Shown: piece after piece, positions 10,621 through 21,072 of the stretch
Layout of the letters: each line of letters opens with the position of its first letter
Numbering within the stretch: the first letter of the stretch is position 1
Assembly: GCA_947625825.1 (NCBI GenBank)
Contig: CANQPV010000004.1
Span: 1-40,060 of the forward strand
Length of the DNA stretch: 40,060 nt
Source: an uncultured Clostridia bacterium
GTDB taxonomy: Bacteria > Bacillota > Clostridia > TANB77 > CAG-508
Direction of reading: 5' to 3'
The notes under the pieces: generated by a model
What the model was told of the DNA's origin: nothing
Seen by the model: only the letters and a program-made list of their open reading frames with translations
Databases searched by the model: none
Program-made: the position numbers and the translations under genes

Positions 10621-13600
10621 CTATTTCTTTAAGACTTTTTTCTTAATGATAATAACTCCTGCTATTACTAACACTAGTATTGTAATTCCAAGTCCAAAGT
10701 ATAAGTGAGCTTCACCATATGGAGGTATAATAGATATATTTTCTGCTTTACTGCTATCTTGCTCTGCTGGATCGCTCTCTGGATCTTGGTTGCCTTGTAA
10801 AATTGCTTCTCCATTTTCAGTTTCCATTCTTCTACCCACATCATTTGAAACTTTTATGATTTCTGCAATATTTTCATATACCGTAGAATCAGCTGATGTA
10901 ATTGAATGAGATAAAACTAAATCTAATGTTTTACTTGTGTTTCCAATTATTCCATTTCCAAGTGCTTCAGTTGGTATTAATTTTCCCTTTAGGTTGTCTG
11001 TTGTAATTATTGTATTATAATTGTTAAATTTATTTTTTACACTTTGTTTTACATTAATATTTTTATTAACTATCCAATTTCCTCCACTATCTTCTGATCT
11101 AAATTGTAAATTATTAGATACATAATCAACCACAGAATCTGCTGATGTTTTTACAATATTGGCCTGTGGATTTGATTCTTTTCCTGTATAGTAGAATACT
11201 TTATCTTTATAATCTATTTCTCCAGTATTTTTTACTTCAAACTTATATGTAATTTTAATATTTGCTCCATACATAAGTTCTTCATCTATAATTGCTTGTA
11301 TTAATCCACCATGGTTTCCTGTTTTTGGCGTCCATATTAAGTTGCTAGCACTTTGTGTTGTATCAAATAATACTCTTTGATCTGATAAAACTATTTTTAA
11401 GTTTGATACCTTTTTATCTAGTTCTAGACTAGCCTTTGGTCTTTCTGTTATACCAAAATCTACATTTTTTATATTATAGTTATTTGGATTTTCATCTGTA
11501 ATTTCAGTATTGTATTCTACTTCTACACGAATTATACCAGTTTCTGCTACCATTTTAGTTTTATCATTTTGTGCATTTGTTAATTCTTCTGCTAGATTAT
11601 ATTCAACGCCATTTCCATTATTGCTTGCATATTTATTTGTATTTTCTCTATATTCCCAAATATCCTTTGCATCTGATACTCTACGATTATTAGAATCTGC
11701 TTCTTTAATGTTGTACCCATAACTTGCTGATATATTTTGATTTTCATAATCTTTATAACCTTCAATACTTATTTCATCTTGTCTATTATCTGTACCTAGT
11801 TGGTCTAATTCTGCTTGGTATATAGTAGATTTATAGTCTTGTCCATTAGGATAAGTAAATCTTATTATATAATTTCCTGGTACATATCCACTTATGTTAT
11901 AATTTCCACTTGAATCTGTTGTAAAATTATATTCCGCCCATCCATTATTATATACTTGTGCTGGCGAATCTTTTACTTTTGCTTTTCCATTTTCAAAGAT
12001 TACCTCATATAATTCTACTTTTACACCTTTAAAGCCTGATTCTCTAGAGTCTAAAATTCCATTTCCTATAATTGCTCCTTGAACTTCAAGATTTCTTTTA
12101 TCTTCCCAAACAGTTCCATTTATTTGTCTTTTTAGTCCAGATTCAATATATATTTTAATTCCCTTTGATCTGTCTGTATCATCTTCGAAATATTGTTCAT
12201 AATTACTTTCGTTTATTCTAGTAAAGTTACCTGGGTTAGAGTCTACATCTACTAAGCCAGCTATTACATTATTTCTAACTGTATTTACAACCGTATTATT
12301 ATTGTTATAATAAATTGTTCTTGTAATATTGTTATTTGCTTCATCTACTAACAAGCCATTTGGCATCTTCATTTTATCTGGATAATAAGTACTATATGCA
12401 TTAATTTCTGCAATATTTGTTCTTTCCCAAGTGCTTGATGGTGTAATAGTATTTTTATCTATTTCAAATGTTAAGAAAATATATGCTTCCTCACCTACAC
12501 CTAATTTTTTGCCTTGTAAATCATTAATATAAACCTTTTTATATCCATTTAATGAATGTTCTGCATACGCAGATGAACTTTTAGCATTTATAGATGAACT
12601 TCCTGGTGTTTCAGGTGCCTTATCTATCATGTCATAAAAGTCTTCACTAGTTATATTAGATTTACTACTATTTAATGTTACCCATGATAAATCTTCTCTT
12701 AAAGTATAACTACTATGATAGTAATCTACAATTTCTTTTATTTCTGTTAGGACTATTTCTGATTGATTTCTTACAGTTATTTTATAAGTAACAAACATTT
12801 TTAATTCTTTGCTTTTATCAGAATTTTCATAGTAAATGTCTGATTCATACATTTTTCTATCATAGCCTTCACCATAATAGTTAGCATCTTCTAATCTTGT
12901 TCTTATTTCCCAGTAGTCTTTATTTTGGTCTATATTACGTTTATAATTATAGACCTCTGTATGTCCATTTATTTTTATTGCTGCTTTATATAAGTCTTTT
13001 CTAATTGCAGCATCTTCTGAAGGTCTTCTACATAATCCTAAATTTATATAATTATGTAACCCATCATTTAAATTATTGGTTGTTGTAGATGTACTTGTAA
13101 ACACTGTAACGCCTGTTTCTGGATCTGTTGAAGCTGTTGTTTGATCTGCAATAACAATATCTTTCTGTTCATCTAAGAAGTTTCCAGATACTTGAAAATC
13201 ATCATATACAGGGAATACATCCGGTGTTCCATTAAAGTTTTGAGTATATGCTTTCATAATGTTATTGCTATCTGTAGAGGTTACACTAATATATGTTCCA
13301 TTATCTGTTATATTTGTTCCAATATTAGATTGTGTATTTTTATATGTTGTATTATTACTAGAACTAATAGTTTCACGGGCTTGGTTATATGAATTTCTAT
13401 CGCTAATTGTTTCAAGTGCTTTAGAATTTATTTTCCAATTAATTTGATTATTATAATTTTCTAAAGCAGATGTAGCATGTAAAGGTTCTCCTGTTTGATC
13501 TCCTGTAGTTGTTCCTGTTTTCAAGTAATCTGTAGGCATATATATTTGTCCATTATATTCAAATACTACACGATATTTATAAAGAGGATTCAAGCTTGTA

Positions 13601-15447
13601 AATGTATACTTTCCAGATGAGTTAGTTGTTTTACTACTAACATTAGTAAATGTACCATTTGCGTTTTGCCTTTGTAATGTTACTTTAATTCCTTGTATTG
13701 GTTTATCTAAAGAACTTTGACCTGTTAATCTATCATATAAACCATCACCAACAGATTCTTTTCCTACTTCTGCATCTTCCCAAACATAACCGCCTAAAGT
13801 CATACATAAAGGATTAATCCACTTACCACATTCTAAAACAGTTCCATATAATTCTCTTCCGCCATAAAAGTTCCATAAGTCGTAGCAATATTCGGTAGAT
13901 GAAACTTGATAACGAGCTTCTCTGCTATATCCGTAGCTATATTTCCAACCACAATTAACACATTTACAATCTTTGTGCTCTTCTCCTTCTTCTTCTTCCT
14001 TACATCCACATTTACAGTCGTACATATACCACCAGCCACTTTTTCCATATCCATCATCTGCACCAACTGTTACGTCCTTTTGTTTTGCTTGTATTTTATC
14101 TACCCCTACATTTTTTAAATTACACCATTTAAATTCAACACAAAGTGTTAAATATGTAACTCTAGAAACCATTTTTGTTTTGCCATAGTTAGGGTCATTT
14201 GGGTCATCTATTTTATAAGGTATATCTCCTTTAGGAATTTGGTCTAATTGAACATAGAAGGTTTCTCCAGATTGTGGATATGACTGTTGTGCTGTTTCAT
14301 CAACTAGATAATTATTTGGTGTAAAAAAGTTTAGTGACTTAACTCCACTTTTACTTCCACTAAATAATTGAATATATCCATAACCATCATCATTAAGGTC
14401 TATGCGTTCGTTAACTAATTGTCTTGAATTATGAACAAGAATATTTGGTGTTTCATCATCTCCATCATCGTCATAATAATAAGATTCTTCATAATATCCT
14501 TTTAAATACATATTTGATATTCCACCAAATACCCAATTATCACTTATAGCTTGATTATATTCTACTTTAAAAGGTCCAACTAACATTTTGCCACCACTTA
14601 CAGCAATTCCACCACCATCTAATTTTGGGTCCATATTTGGAACATTTTTTCCACCTATTGAATCAATAGTGTTTAAATAAAAATCTGCATAATCATAAGC
14701 TTCTTTATATTTATTTTCATCTAGTCCATTTCCGCCAGATTCTTTAGATTCGAAAACTGCCTCTTGTTTTTGACTCCAAGTTGTATCACTTGTTAGAAAA
14801 TATGAAAGAGCTATTTTTTCTCTATCCAAATCTCCACAAAGATCTATTTTTGTTCCCATTCCATATTCAATTACTGGATATGAACGGTATAAATATGTAC
14901 CTGAATTTTTTCCATAATGAGTTGTCCCACTTGAATGTATCCAATATTCATATGTATTAAAACTTGCGCTAGTACTTCCAGTAGAATATACTGTATAGTT
15001 AGATAAACTATGTGAATTTACAGTTTGTCCATTTAAATTTTGTAATTCTGCTAATTTACTATAAGTCATTCTATTTTTATAATATTTTTCTTCAGAGCGA
15101 GGTATAAATCCATCTCTACTAATAGAGTAAAATGTATAAGCTCCATATCTTCCTGGTCCATATCCACGACCATCATTTAATAAATATTCATCATTAAATA
15201 TATAATTGTCTAATTCAATACTAGTGTTTGAAGAAAAACCTTCATGTCCTATGTTTAATTCTTCATCTAACTTTATTACGCCACTTTCTTCTATTCCATT
15301 TAATTTATCAGTTTCTAATTTAGCACTTCCGCTACCTCCACCATCAATAATTTCTTGATTTACATATGCAGCGTATATAATTGTACTAGATATAAGGAGA
15401 ATTAATATTAATATTATGAATAAATTGTATTTAGTTTTATTTACCAT
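10621..15447 (-). CDS. Giant surface protein, thioester-domain-like N-terminus, Cys-rich insert, SdrD_B-like repeats, C-terminal TM anchor
   Basis: 1608 aa ORF; paralog of 206..5383 (LGGYVWEDAE, INGTVWEDKRN, TERPKASLELDKKVSN, VGRRME...GNQDP...PAEQDSSKAE); IPPYG-TM-KKKVLKK C-terminus. Confidence 0.85.
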   Translation of the reverse strand: MVNKTKYNLFIILILILLISSTIIYAAYVNQEIIDGGGSGSAKLETDKLNGIEESGVIKLDEELNIGHEGFSSNTSIELDNYIFNDEYLLNDGRGYGPGRYGAYTFYSISRDGFIPRSEEKYYKNRMTYSKLAELQNLNGQTVNSHSLSNYTVYSTGSTSASFNTYEYWIHSSGTTHYGKNSGTYLYRSYPVIEYGMGTKIDLCGDLDREKIALSYFLTSDTTWSQKQEAVFESKESGGNGLDENKYKEAYDYADFYLNTIDSIGGKNVPNMDPKLDGGGIAVSGGKMLVGPFKVEYNQAISDNWVFGGISNMYLKGYYEESYYYDDDGDDETPNILVHNSRQLVNERIDLNDDGYGYIQLFSGSKSGVKSLNFFTPNNYLVDETAQQSYPQSGETFYVQLDQIPKGDIPYKIDDPNDPNYGKTKMVSRVTYLTLCVEFKWCNLKNVGVDKIQAKQKDVTVGADDGYGKSGWWYMYDCKCGCKEEEEGEEHKDCKCVNCGWKYSYGYSREARYQVSSTEYCYDLWNFYGGRELYGTVLECGKWINPLCMTLGGYVWEDAEVGKESVGDGLYDRLTGQSSLDKPIQGIKVTLQRQNANGTFTNVSSKTTNSSGKYTFTSLNPLYKYRVVFEYNGQIYMPTDYLKTGTTTGDQTGEPLHATSALENYNNQINWKINSKALETISDRNSYNQARETISSSNNTTYKNTQSNIGTNITDNGTYISVTSTDSNNIMKAYTQNFNGTPDVFPVYDDFQVSGNFLDEQKDIVIADQTTASTDPETGVTVFTSTSTTTNNLNDGLHNYINLGLCRRPSEDAAIRKDLYKAAIKINGHTEVYNYKRNIDQNKDYWEIRTRLEDANYYGEGYDRKMYESDIYYENSDKSKELKMFVTYKITVRNQSEIVLTEIKEIVDYYHSSYTLREDLSWVTLNSSKSNITSEDFYDMIDKAPETPGSSSINAKSSSAYAEHSLNGYKKVYINDLQGKKLGVGEEAYIFLTFEIDKNTITPSSTWERTNIAEINAYSTYYPDKMKMPNGLLVDEANNNITRTIYYNNNNTVVNTVRNNVIAGLVDVDSNPGNFTRINESNYEQYFEDDTDRSKGIKIYIESGLKRQINGTVWEDKRNLEVQGAIIGNGILDSRESGFKGVKVELYEVIFENGKAKVKDSPAQVYNNGWAEYNFTTDSSGNYNISGYVPGNYIIRFTYPNGQDYKSTIYQAELDQLGTDNRQDEISIEGYKDYENQNISASYGYNIKEADSNNRRVSDAKDIWEYRENTNKYASNNGNGVEYNLAEELTNAQNDKTKMVAETGIIRVEVEYNTEITDENPNNYNIKNVDFGITERPKASLELDKKVSNLKIVLSDQRVLFDTTQSASNLIWTPKTGNHGGLIQAIIDEELMYGANIKITYKFEVKNTGEIDYKDKVFYYTGKESNPQANIVKTSADSVVDYVSNNLQFRSEDSGGNWIVNKNINVKQSVKNKFNNYNTIITTDNLKGKLIPTEALGNGIIGNTSKTLDLVLSHSITSADSTVYENIAEIIKVSNDVGRRMETENGEAILQGNQDPESDPAEQDSSKAENISIIPPYGEAHLYFGLGITILVLVIAGVIIIKKKVLKK

Positions 15448-15450
15448 CTA

Positions 15451-18400
15451 TTATAAATCCTCCTTCCTTATTAATACTCTTTTATTAATTTCATAAATGC
15501 CTATAATTAATATTGTAACAACCATTATTATTAATGTTATATAAATTACCGTTTTACCTGTTGCTACAGATAATACAATTTCTGCTTGTGATATATCATC
15601 TTCATTAGATATTTTATTAGCTTCTACCGAATCCATATCTACTAACCCTTGTTCATTGTAGCTTTCATAAATTTCTGCTTCGTTTGTAACTATATTTCCT
15701 ACTGTTTTATCTGTTATACTATAACTTAATATTAATTTAACTTCTTTGCTTTCTCCTGGATTAATAATAGTTTCTGCTAAACTTGTATTATATAAGTTTT
15801 GTTTATCTTCTACATAATACCAATCTTTATTTATTTCTGTATTAAATCTTGCAAAATTAGGTAAGTAGTCTATAATTTTTCTAGCATAACCAGGAACTTT
15901 TCCTTCATTTGTTACTATTATTTTGTATTCTACAATAATACTACTACTGTTTACATTTTTTGATAATACTTCTATTTTTGCTAATTTTTGATTATTATAA
16001 TTATATACTTTAGTTCCAATGGTTGGAGTTGTTAATGTTATTTTGCTAATATACTTATCTAGTTTTAAGTCAAATTTTTCTGATATATATAATCCTATAT
16101 CAATATCTCTTATATTTGAATTTGTAATTTTAATTACATCAGTAACTCCTGCTATTGTTTTGTTTCCTTCTAGTATAATTTCTGAACTAGTAGCATTTGA
16201 ATTTATGCTTTCAGCAACATTATCTGCTTTATATATTGTTATATTGTATAGTGATGCATCATATAGGAATACTACTAAGTATTCTCCTTGAGCTAAATTA
16301 TCAAATTCATATGTACCATCACTATTTGTTATAGTTTTTTTGTCTTCTCCTGTATATATATCTTGTACTATTGAATTAGTATCTTTATATATTAATATAA
16401 CTGGTATATTAGAAAGTATTTGTTCTGCTTCATCATGTTTTCCATCTCTATTTTCATCAAGCCATGCAGTACCTGTTATTTTATAACTGTTATAATCTTG
16501 ATTATTATTTTCCTCTTCATGTGCATCTTTATCATATTCAATTATTACTTTTGTACTATTTGAGGTTACTTTATCAAATCCATTTGCTTGTAAAGTAGCT
16601 GATAATATAATTTCTTTTTCTTGCTCTTCTTGAAGCAAATTTGCTTTTACTGTAATTTGTACTGTTATTTCTTCCCCTGGCTTTAGCTCGTAAATAGATA
16701 TACTTACTGTTCCATTATTTTCTTTATTTACAAGTATATTTTTTTCATTTTGGGTATATTGTGCTTTTACAAAGCTTAATCCTTCAGGTATTTGTAATTC
16801 TATTTTGTTTTGATATGATTCTATTTTTCCTATGTTTTCTACTGTAAAATAATAATTATATTCTGTATTTTCTTTTATATATTTTTGGTCTAATTCATTT
16901 TGCTTAAACATTAAGTTAACATGTTCTACTGTATGAATTATTTCATTAGATAAATATTCTTCTGTATTATTTAAAGTAGCAACAACTGTTGGAGATAATT
17001 TTCCTATAAAAGATTCTATTTCACATTCAATATATAATGAACAGTTATATGCTTCTTTTAAGCTTTCTACATTTATATAAATGTTATTTTCATTTATAGT
17101 TGCTTTATCTGTGTATTTTTGTTCTTCATCATTTATATATAATACGTTATTAATTTTTACTCCATTTGGAATTTTAATATTTAATGCTATATTATTTAAA
17201 TTTTTTCTATAAGCAATATTTTTAATTAAAATTCTATAATTAATTTTATCTCCTTTTTTTAGGTACAAATCTTCTGATTTATCTGTTACATTTGTAATGC
17301 TTAAGTTTCCTTCTTTTATATTGAATTTACAAGGCTCTGATTTTACTTCGTTTTGAATATTGCTTGCAGTTAATCTTACTATATTTTCGGCAGTTTTGTC
17401 GCCTTTATATTCATACTCTGGTATAATTTCAATGTCTTCTGTTAAGTTATCAACATCTACATCTTTAAATGTATATTCTTTAGTTGCTTTTAATTCGTAA
17501 GTTTTAACTATAGTTTCGCCAGGTTTTATATTTCCTATTTGTATTACTTTTTCTTTTTCTTCGCTGTCAGTATAAGATGATGTTCCCCTTTGTGTATGAA
17601 CAGTTCCTTCTGGAGCAGTAATGTTTAATTTAGCATTTTCTATATCAACATCTCCAGTATTTATTATGGTAACTGTAAGTTTTATAATTTGTCCTTCCCT
17701 TACTTCATTTAAATTAGATGATAAACTTAATTCTACTTCTGGTCCATACCCAGTTGTTAATCCTACAATTCCTGCTGTTTTTGTTTCTGCAATTGTTGCA
17801 TCTGATATTTGGTTGTTATAGTATACTTTATATGTAGTATAAGCACTTTTATTGTAAGTTAAATTTTCTGGCAAGTTTACTGTATATGTAAAGTGTATTT
17901 GTGTAGCACTTGCTACTTCTCCTTCAATAACAATTAGATAACTTTTAATCTTAGAATAATCTGGTACATTTTCCTGCCATGTATTGCTTTCAGTATTTAA
18001 TGAGTCTTTTGTTGCTTCTCCGTTTGTACTATAATAAATTTTAACTTTGCTATTATCTACGCCAGTAACTTTTATAGCATCTTTTAAATTCATATTAAAA
18101 TTGCTACCTAAACTTGTATTAGTATCTATTTGATTGTTATTTTTAAATGGTAATCTTCCTAATATAAATACATTTCGAATACTATTGCTATAGTTATTTG
18201 TAACAATTCCTTCAACTGTTACTGTTTTTGCATTTGTATAAGTAGGTATTTTGGCTTCTAATTTTTCTTGATCTGTATTCATTATTTGAGCTCCGCTTTC
18301 ACCATATCCACTCATGACATTTGCTGTTATTACTCCTGTTTGTCCTAAAATTTCTAAGTTTGTAGTTGCAACTCCATAAATTTGATTTGAATTTTTAGTA

Positions 18401-20568
18401 TTTGCATTTTCATAAAGATTTGTATTTTCATTAGTATAGTACATATACATTTTTTCTGTTTTGCTTGATGCTAATGTATCTAATGTAAGATCTGTTTTAA
18501 GTATTATATTTGCTCCTTTTGTTATTACATTATTTTGCTCAGTATCTGTATAATTTTCATATTGTGTTTGGGTTCCTTCTAATGTAAGGTTTATAACTTG
18601 TTTTCCATTTTCATTAGTAACTTTTTTATCTACTATTTTTAATTCGTCGTCTAATAAAAGGATAGAGTCTTTTAAATCTACCTTTTTTACTTCACTTGGC
18701 ATTACTATTTTTATAGATGGATTTTTATATAGTGCATTTTCCATACTTGATGTATCTAATACTATATTTATATTAACGTCTTTATTTACAATTACAGTAG
18801 ATAAGTTTTGTTTTTCTTTTATGCTAATTTCTGCCTTACTTACTGGTTCTTGCAATGATATTTCCATGTTATATTCTTCATTATTTGTATTTGCTTCTAC
18901 ATTTGATGTTAGTAATATTTTATTAAAAGTTTTCATTTGTTCTTGTGAAAAGTTTTGATTTTCTACAAATGATTTTTCTATTTTTACTTCTAGAGTTCCT
19001 TCTGTAACAGGTTTAGAAGCTTTAACTATTATTTCATTTATATTTTTTTCTTCTATATTTAAAATATAGTTTCCTTGTTCATCTTTTTCACTAGAAGAAT
19101 TAATTATTCCTAACTCATTATTGCTTTTGTCTAAAACTTGTAATGTGCCTTCTTCTCCTAATATTTTATTAAATACTCGTTCATTAATTTTTATTTTATT
19201 AGTAATAATATTGCTTCCTGCTACATATTCATCATTATTTTCTGATACTAATTTTTCCTCATTTGTTATAAATTCAATTTCTTTTAATAAATCTATGCTA
19301 TATATTTGCGCTTTGTAAATTATTTCATAAGTAGTTTTTTCTTCTTTTGATAATTCTTTTTTAGCTTCTTTTTCTGCCTTTGCATAATTTGCATATATAT
19401 ATCCTTTACTAATATTATTTATTGTTTGAACAGAAAAATCAGATAAGCTTCCTTTTGCTTCTTGCAAACTATTTTCAAAACTAGATTCTACTTGTATTGG
19501 TCTTTGTTCTATTCCATAGCACACAATTCTTCCATTTACTTGCACTGGCACATTTATTGCATTAATATTTTTCTCTCCATTTGCTATTTGTTTTTCTGTT
19601 ATTTTTGTAGAATTTGCTTCTTGTAATTTTTGAGCTACATAGTTATATATTTCTTGTCCTTTATAAATACAAGTAATTATGTATTCATCTTGTCCATTTT
19701 TCCATGACATATTTCCTTTTTCATCTACCACATTATTTACATTTATTTTTACTTTATTTTCTTCTTTATCATATTCATAATTTTGAGATGTAAAGTTAAG
19801 GCCATTTTCTTTTCCATTAGTAGCTACCATTTTATTTGCTATTACTTTTACATTTCCTGCTTTAATGTCATTTATTACAGGTATTGACACTTCTAAATAT
19901 GTACTTGCAATTGGTAATAAATTTTCTTTAATTTCAGAATTTACTTTTGTTTGTACTAATAAACCATATTCTTCTCCTATTTTGTATGGGATATATTTTG
20001 TAATTTCTGCATTTACTTGTGCTTGTGGGTTTGCATTCCAATTTAATTTGTTTGTAATCTCTTTTTCTATTGCTATTTCTTTTCCTTCTGCATTTACGTA
20101 AGTTCCAATTAGCTTTGCTTTAGATTGCTTACTAAATTGTTTTATGTTTATAGTTTCTTGTTTTGGAAAATTAACTAATAGCTCTATTGTTATGTTTTCT
20201 TTATTATTGATTTGTTTTAAATAAATAGAGTTATTTTCTATTTTTTGAATGTATTCTGAGGTTATTTCACTATTATTAAGTTTAAAATTGCAATCACTAA
20301 ATTCGACTATTCCATTTTTTAAATAGCCGTTTTCTTTTATATGAAGTTCAACATACAATTTTCCACCTTCTGTAATGTTATATGTTCCTTCATGTGTATT
20401 TTCTTCTAGGTAAGTATTGAATTCTACATTTGCATTATTAGTTCTTGAACTTTGTTTTTCAAGTTCTTCAGTAGCTGTTGCTATTGCTAAGTTTCCAATT
20501 GGCAATAAGTGGCTTCCTAGCAGAATTGTAGTTGTAAGAGCTGTAATTATCTTTTGTTTTAATTTCAT
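15451..20568 (-). CDS. Giant DUF11/SdrD_B-like surface protein with signal peptide and C-terminal TM
   Basis: 1705 aa ORF; SD AGGAGGTTACT-ATG; DUF11-like repeats, ITGTAWLDENRDGKHDEAEQ...GTYEFDNLAQGEYLVVFLYD SdrD_B-like module; C-terminal VLSVATGKTVIY-TM. Confidence 0.85.
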   Translation of the reverse strand: MKLKQKIITALTTTILLGSHLLPIGNLAIATATEELEKQSSRTNNANVEFNTYLEENTHEGTYNITEGGKLYVELHIKENGYLKNGIVEFSDCNFKLNNSEITSEYIQKIENNSIYLKQINNKENITIELLVNFPKQETINIKQFSKQSKAKLIGTYVNAEGKEIAIEKEITNKLNWNANPQAQVNAEITKYIPYKIGEEYGLLVQTKVNSEIKENLLPIASTYLEVSIPVINDIKAGNVKVIANKMVATNGKENGLNFTSQNYEYDKEENKVKINVNNVVDEKGNMSWKNGQDEYIITCIYKGQEIYNYVAQKLQEANSTKITEKQIANGEKNINAINVPVQVNGRIVCYGIEQRPIQVESSFENSLQEAKGSLSDFSVQTINNISKGYIYANYAKAEKEAKKELSKEEKTTYEIIYKAQIYSIDLLKEIEFITNEEKLVSENNDEYVAGSNIITNKIKINERVFNKILGEEGTLQVLDKSNNELGIINSSSEKDEQGNYILNIEEKNINEIIVKASKPVTEGTLEVKIEKSFVENQNFSQEQMKTFNKILLTSNVEANTNNEEYNMEISLQEPVSKAEISIKEKQNLSTVIVNKDVNINIVLDTSSMENALYKNPSIKIVMPSEVKKVDLKDSILLLDDELKIVDKKVTNENGKQVINLTLEGTQTQYENYTDTEQNNVITKGANIILKTDLTLDTLASSKTEKMYMYYTNENTNLYENANTKNSNQIYGVATTNLEILGQTGVITANVMSGYGESGAQIMNTDQEKLEAKIPTYTNAKTVTVEGIVTNNYSNSIRNVFILGRLPFKNNNQIDTNTSLGSNFNMNLKDAIKVTGVDNSKVKIYYSTNGEATKDSLNTESNTWQENVPDYSKIKSYLIVIEGEVASATQIHFTYTVNLPENLTYNKSAYTTYKVYYNNQISDATIAETKTAGIVGLTTGYGPEVELSLSSNLNEVREGQIIKLTVTIINTGDVDIENAKLNITAPEGTVHTQRGTSSYTDSEEKEKVIQIGNIKPGETIVKTYELKATKEYTFKDVDVDNLTEDIEIIPEYEYKGDKTAENIVRLTASNIQNEVKSEPCKFNIKEGNLSITNVTDKSEDLYLKKGDKINYRILIKNIAYRKNLNNIALNIKIPNGVKINNVLYINDEEQKYTDKATINENNIYINVESLKEAYNCSLYIECEIESFIGKLSPTVVATLNNTEEYLSNEIIHTVEHVNLMFKQNELDQKYIKENTEYNYYFTVENIGKIESYQNKIELQIPEGLSFVKAQYTQNEKNILVNKENNGTVSISIYELKPGEEITVQITVKANLLQEEQEKEIILSATLQANGFDKVTSNSTKVIIEYDKDAHEEENNNQDYNSYKITGTAWLDENRDGKHDEAEQILSNIPVILIYKDTNSIVQDIYTGEDKKTITNSDGTYEFDNLAQGEYLVVFLYDASLYNITIYKADNVAESINSNATSSEIILEGNKTIAGVTDVIKITNSNIRDIDIGLYISEKFDLKLDKYISKITLTTPTIGTKVYNYNNQKLAKIEVLSKNVNSSSIIVEYKIIVTNEGKVPGYARKIIDYLPNFARFNTEINKDWYYVEDKQNLYNTSLAETIINPGESKEVKLILSYSITDKTVGNIVTNEAEIYESYNEQGLVDMDSVEANKISNEDDISQAEIVLSVATGKTVIYITLIIMVVTILIIGIYEINKRVLIRKEDL

Positions 20569-20870
20569 AGTAACCTCCTAAAATATCTAAGATATAATTA
20601 CTCTATAATATATTTTAGCACCTTTAGGCTATTTTTCAATGGTAGAATTTTTCCAAATATGTCGAATAATGGAATTTTGTTTACGGAAGTTATTTTTTTA
20701 GGTAAAATATTAAATTTATGTTACAAAAATATTACTATTTTACAATTAATTATAATTTTTTAGTTTGGGTTACATAATTTTTCAAGACAAAATTATTTTT
20801 AAGTTTTAGTAACATTTTTTTATAAATAGAATATATATAATTATATAATTAATTTATAGGGGTGAAATTT

Positions 20871-21023
20871 ATGGACAATAATAATATGGATATGGCAAAG
20901 CTTATGAATATGCTTTCTAAAATGGATAAAAAAGATTTAGAACAAGGTCTTAATAAATTAAATCAAATAATGAGTAAAGAAGATAAAGAAAAAATTTTAA
21001 AACAATTTCAAAAGGGTAATTAG
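20871..21023 (+). CDS. Small conserved-type protein (50 aa, MDNNNMDMAKLMNMLSKMDKKDLEQGLNKLNQIMSKEDKEKILKQFQKGN)
   Basis: Open frame below the ORF-track cut-off; SD aggggtg 8-12 nt upstream of ATG; co-directional with the next two genes. Confidence 0.7.
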   Translation: MDNNNMDMAKLMNMLSKMDKKDLEQGLNKLNQIMSKEDKEKILKQFQKGN

Positions 21024-21072
21024 TTTTGAAAGGAGGCATAACTAAGGGAAGTTTCTTAGTTATATTACATAT

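Noticed and set aside
13833-14066. 77-aa minus ORF overlapping the Cys-rich region
   Set aside because: Out-of-frame overlap with the 1608-aa CDS; no independent support.
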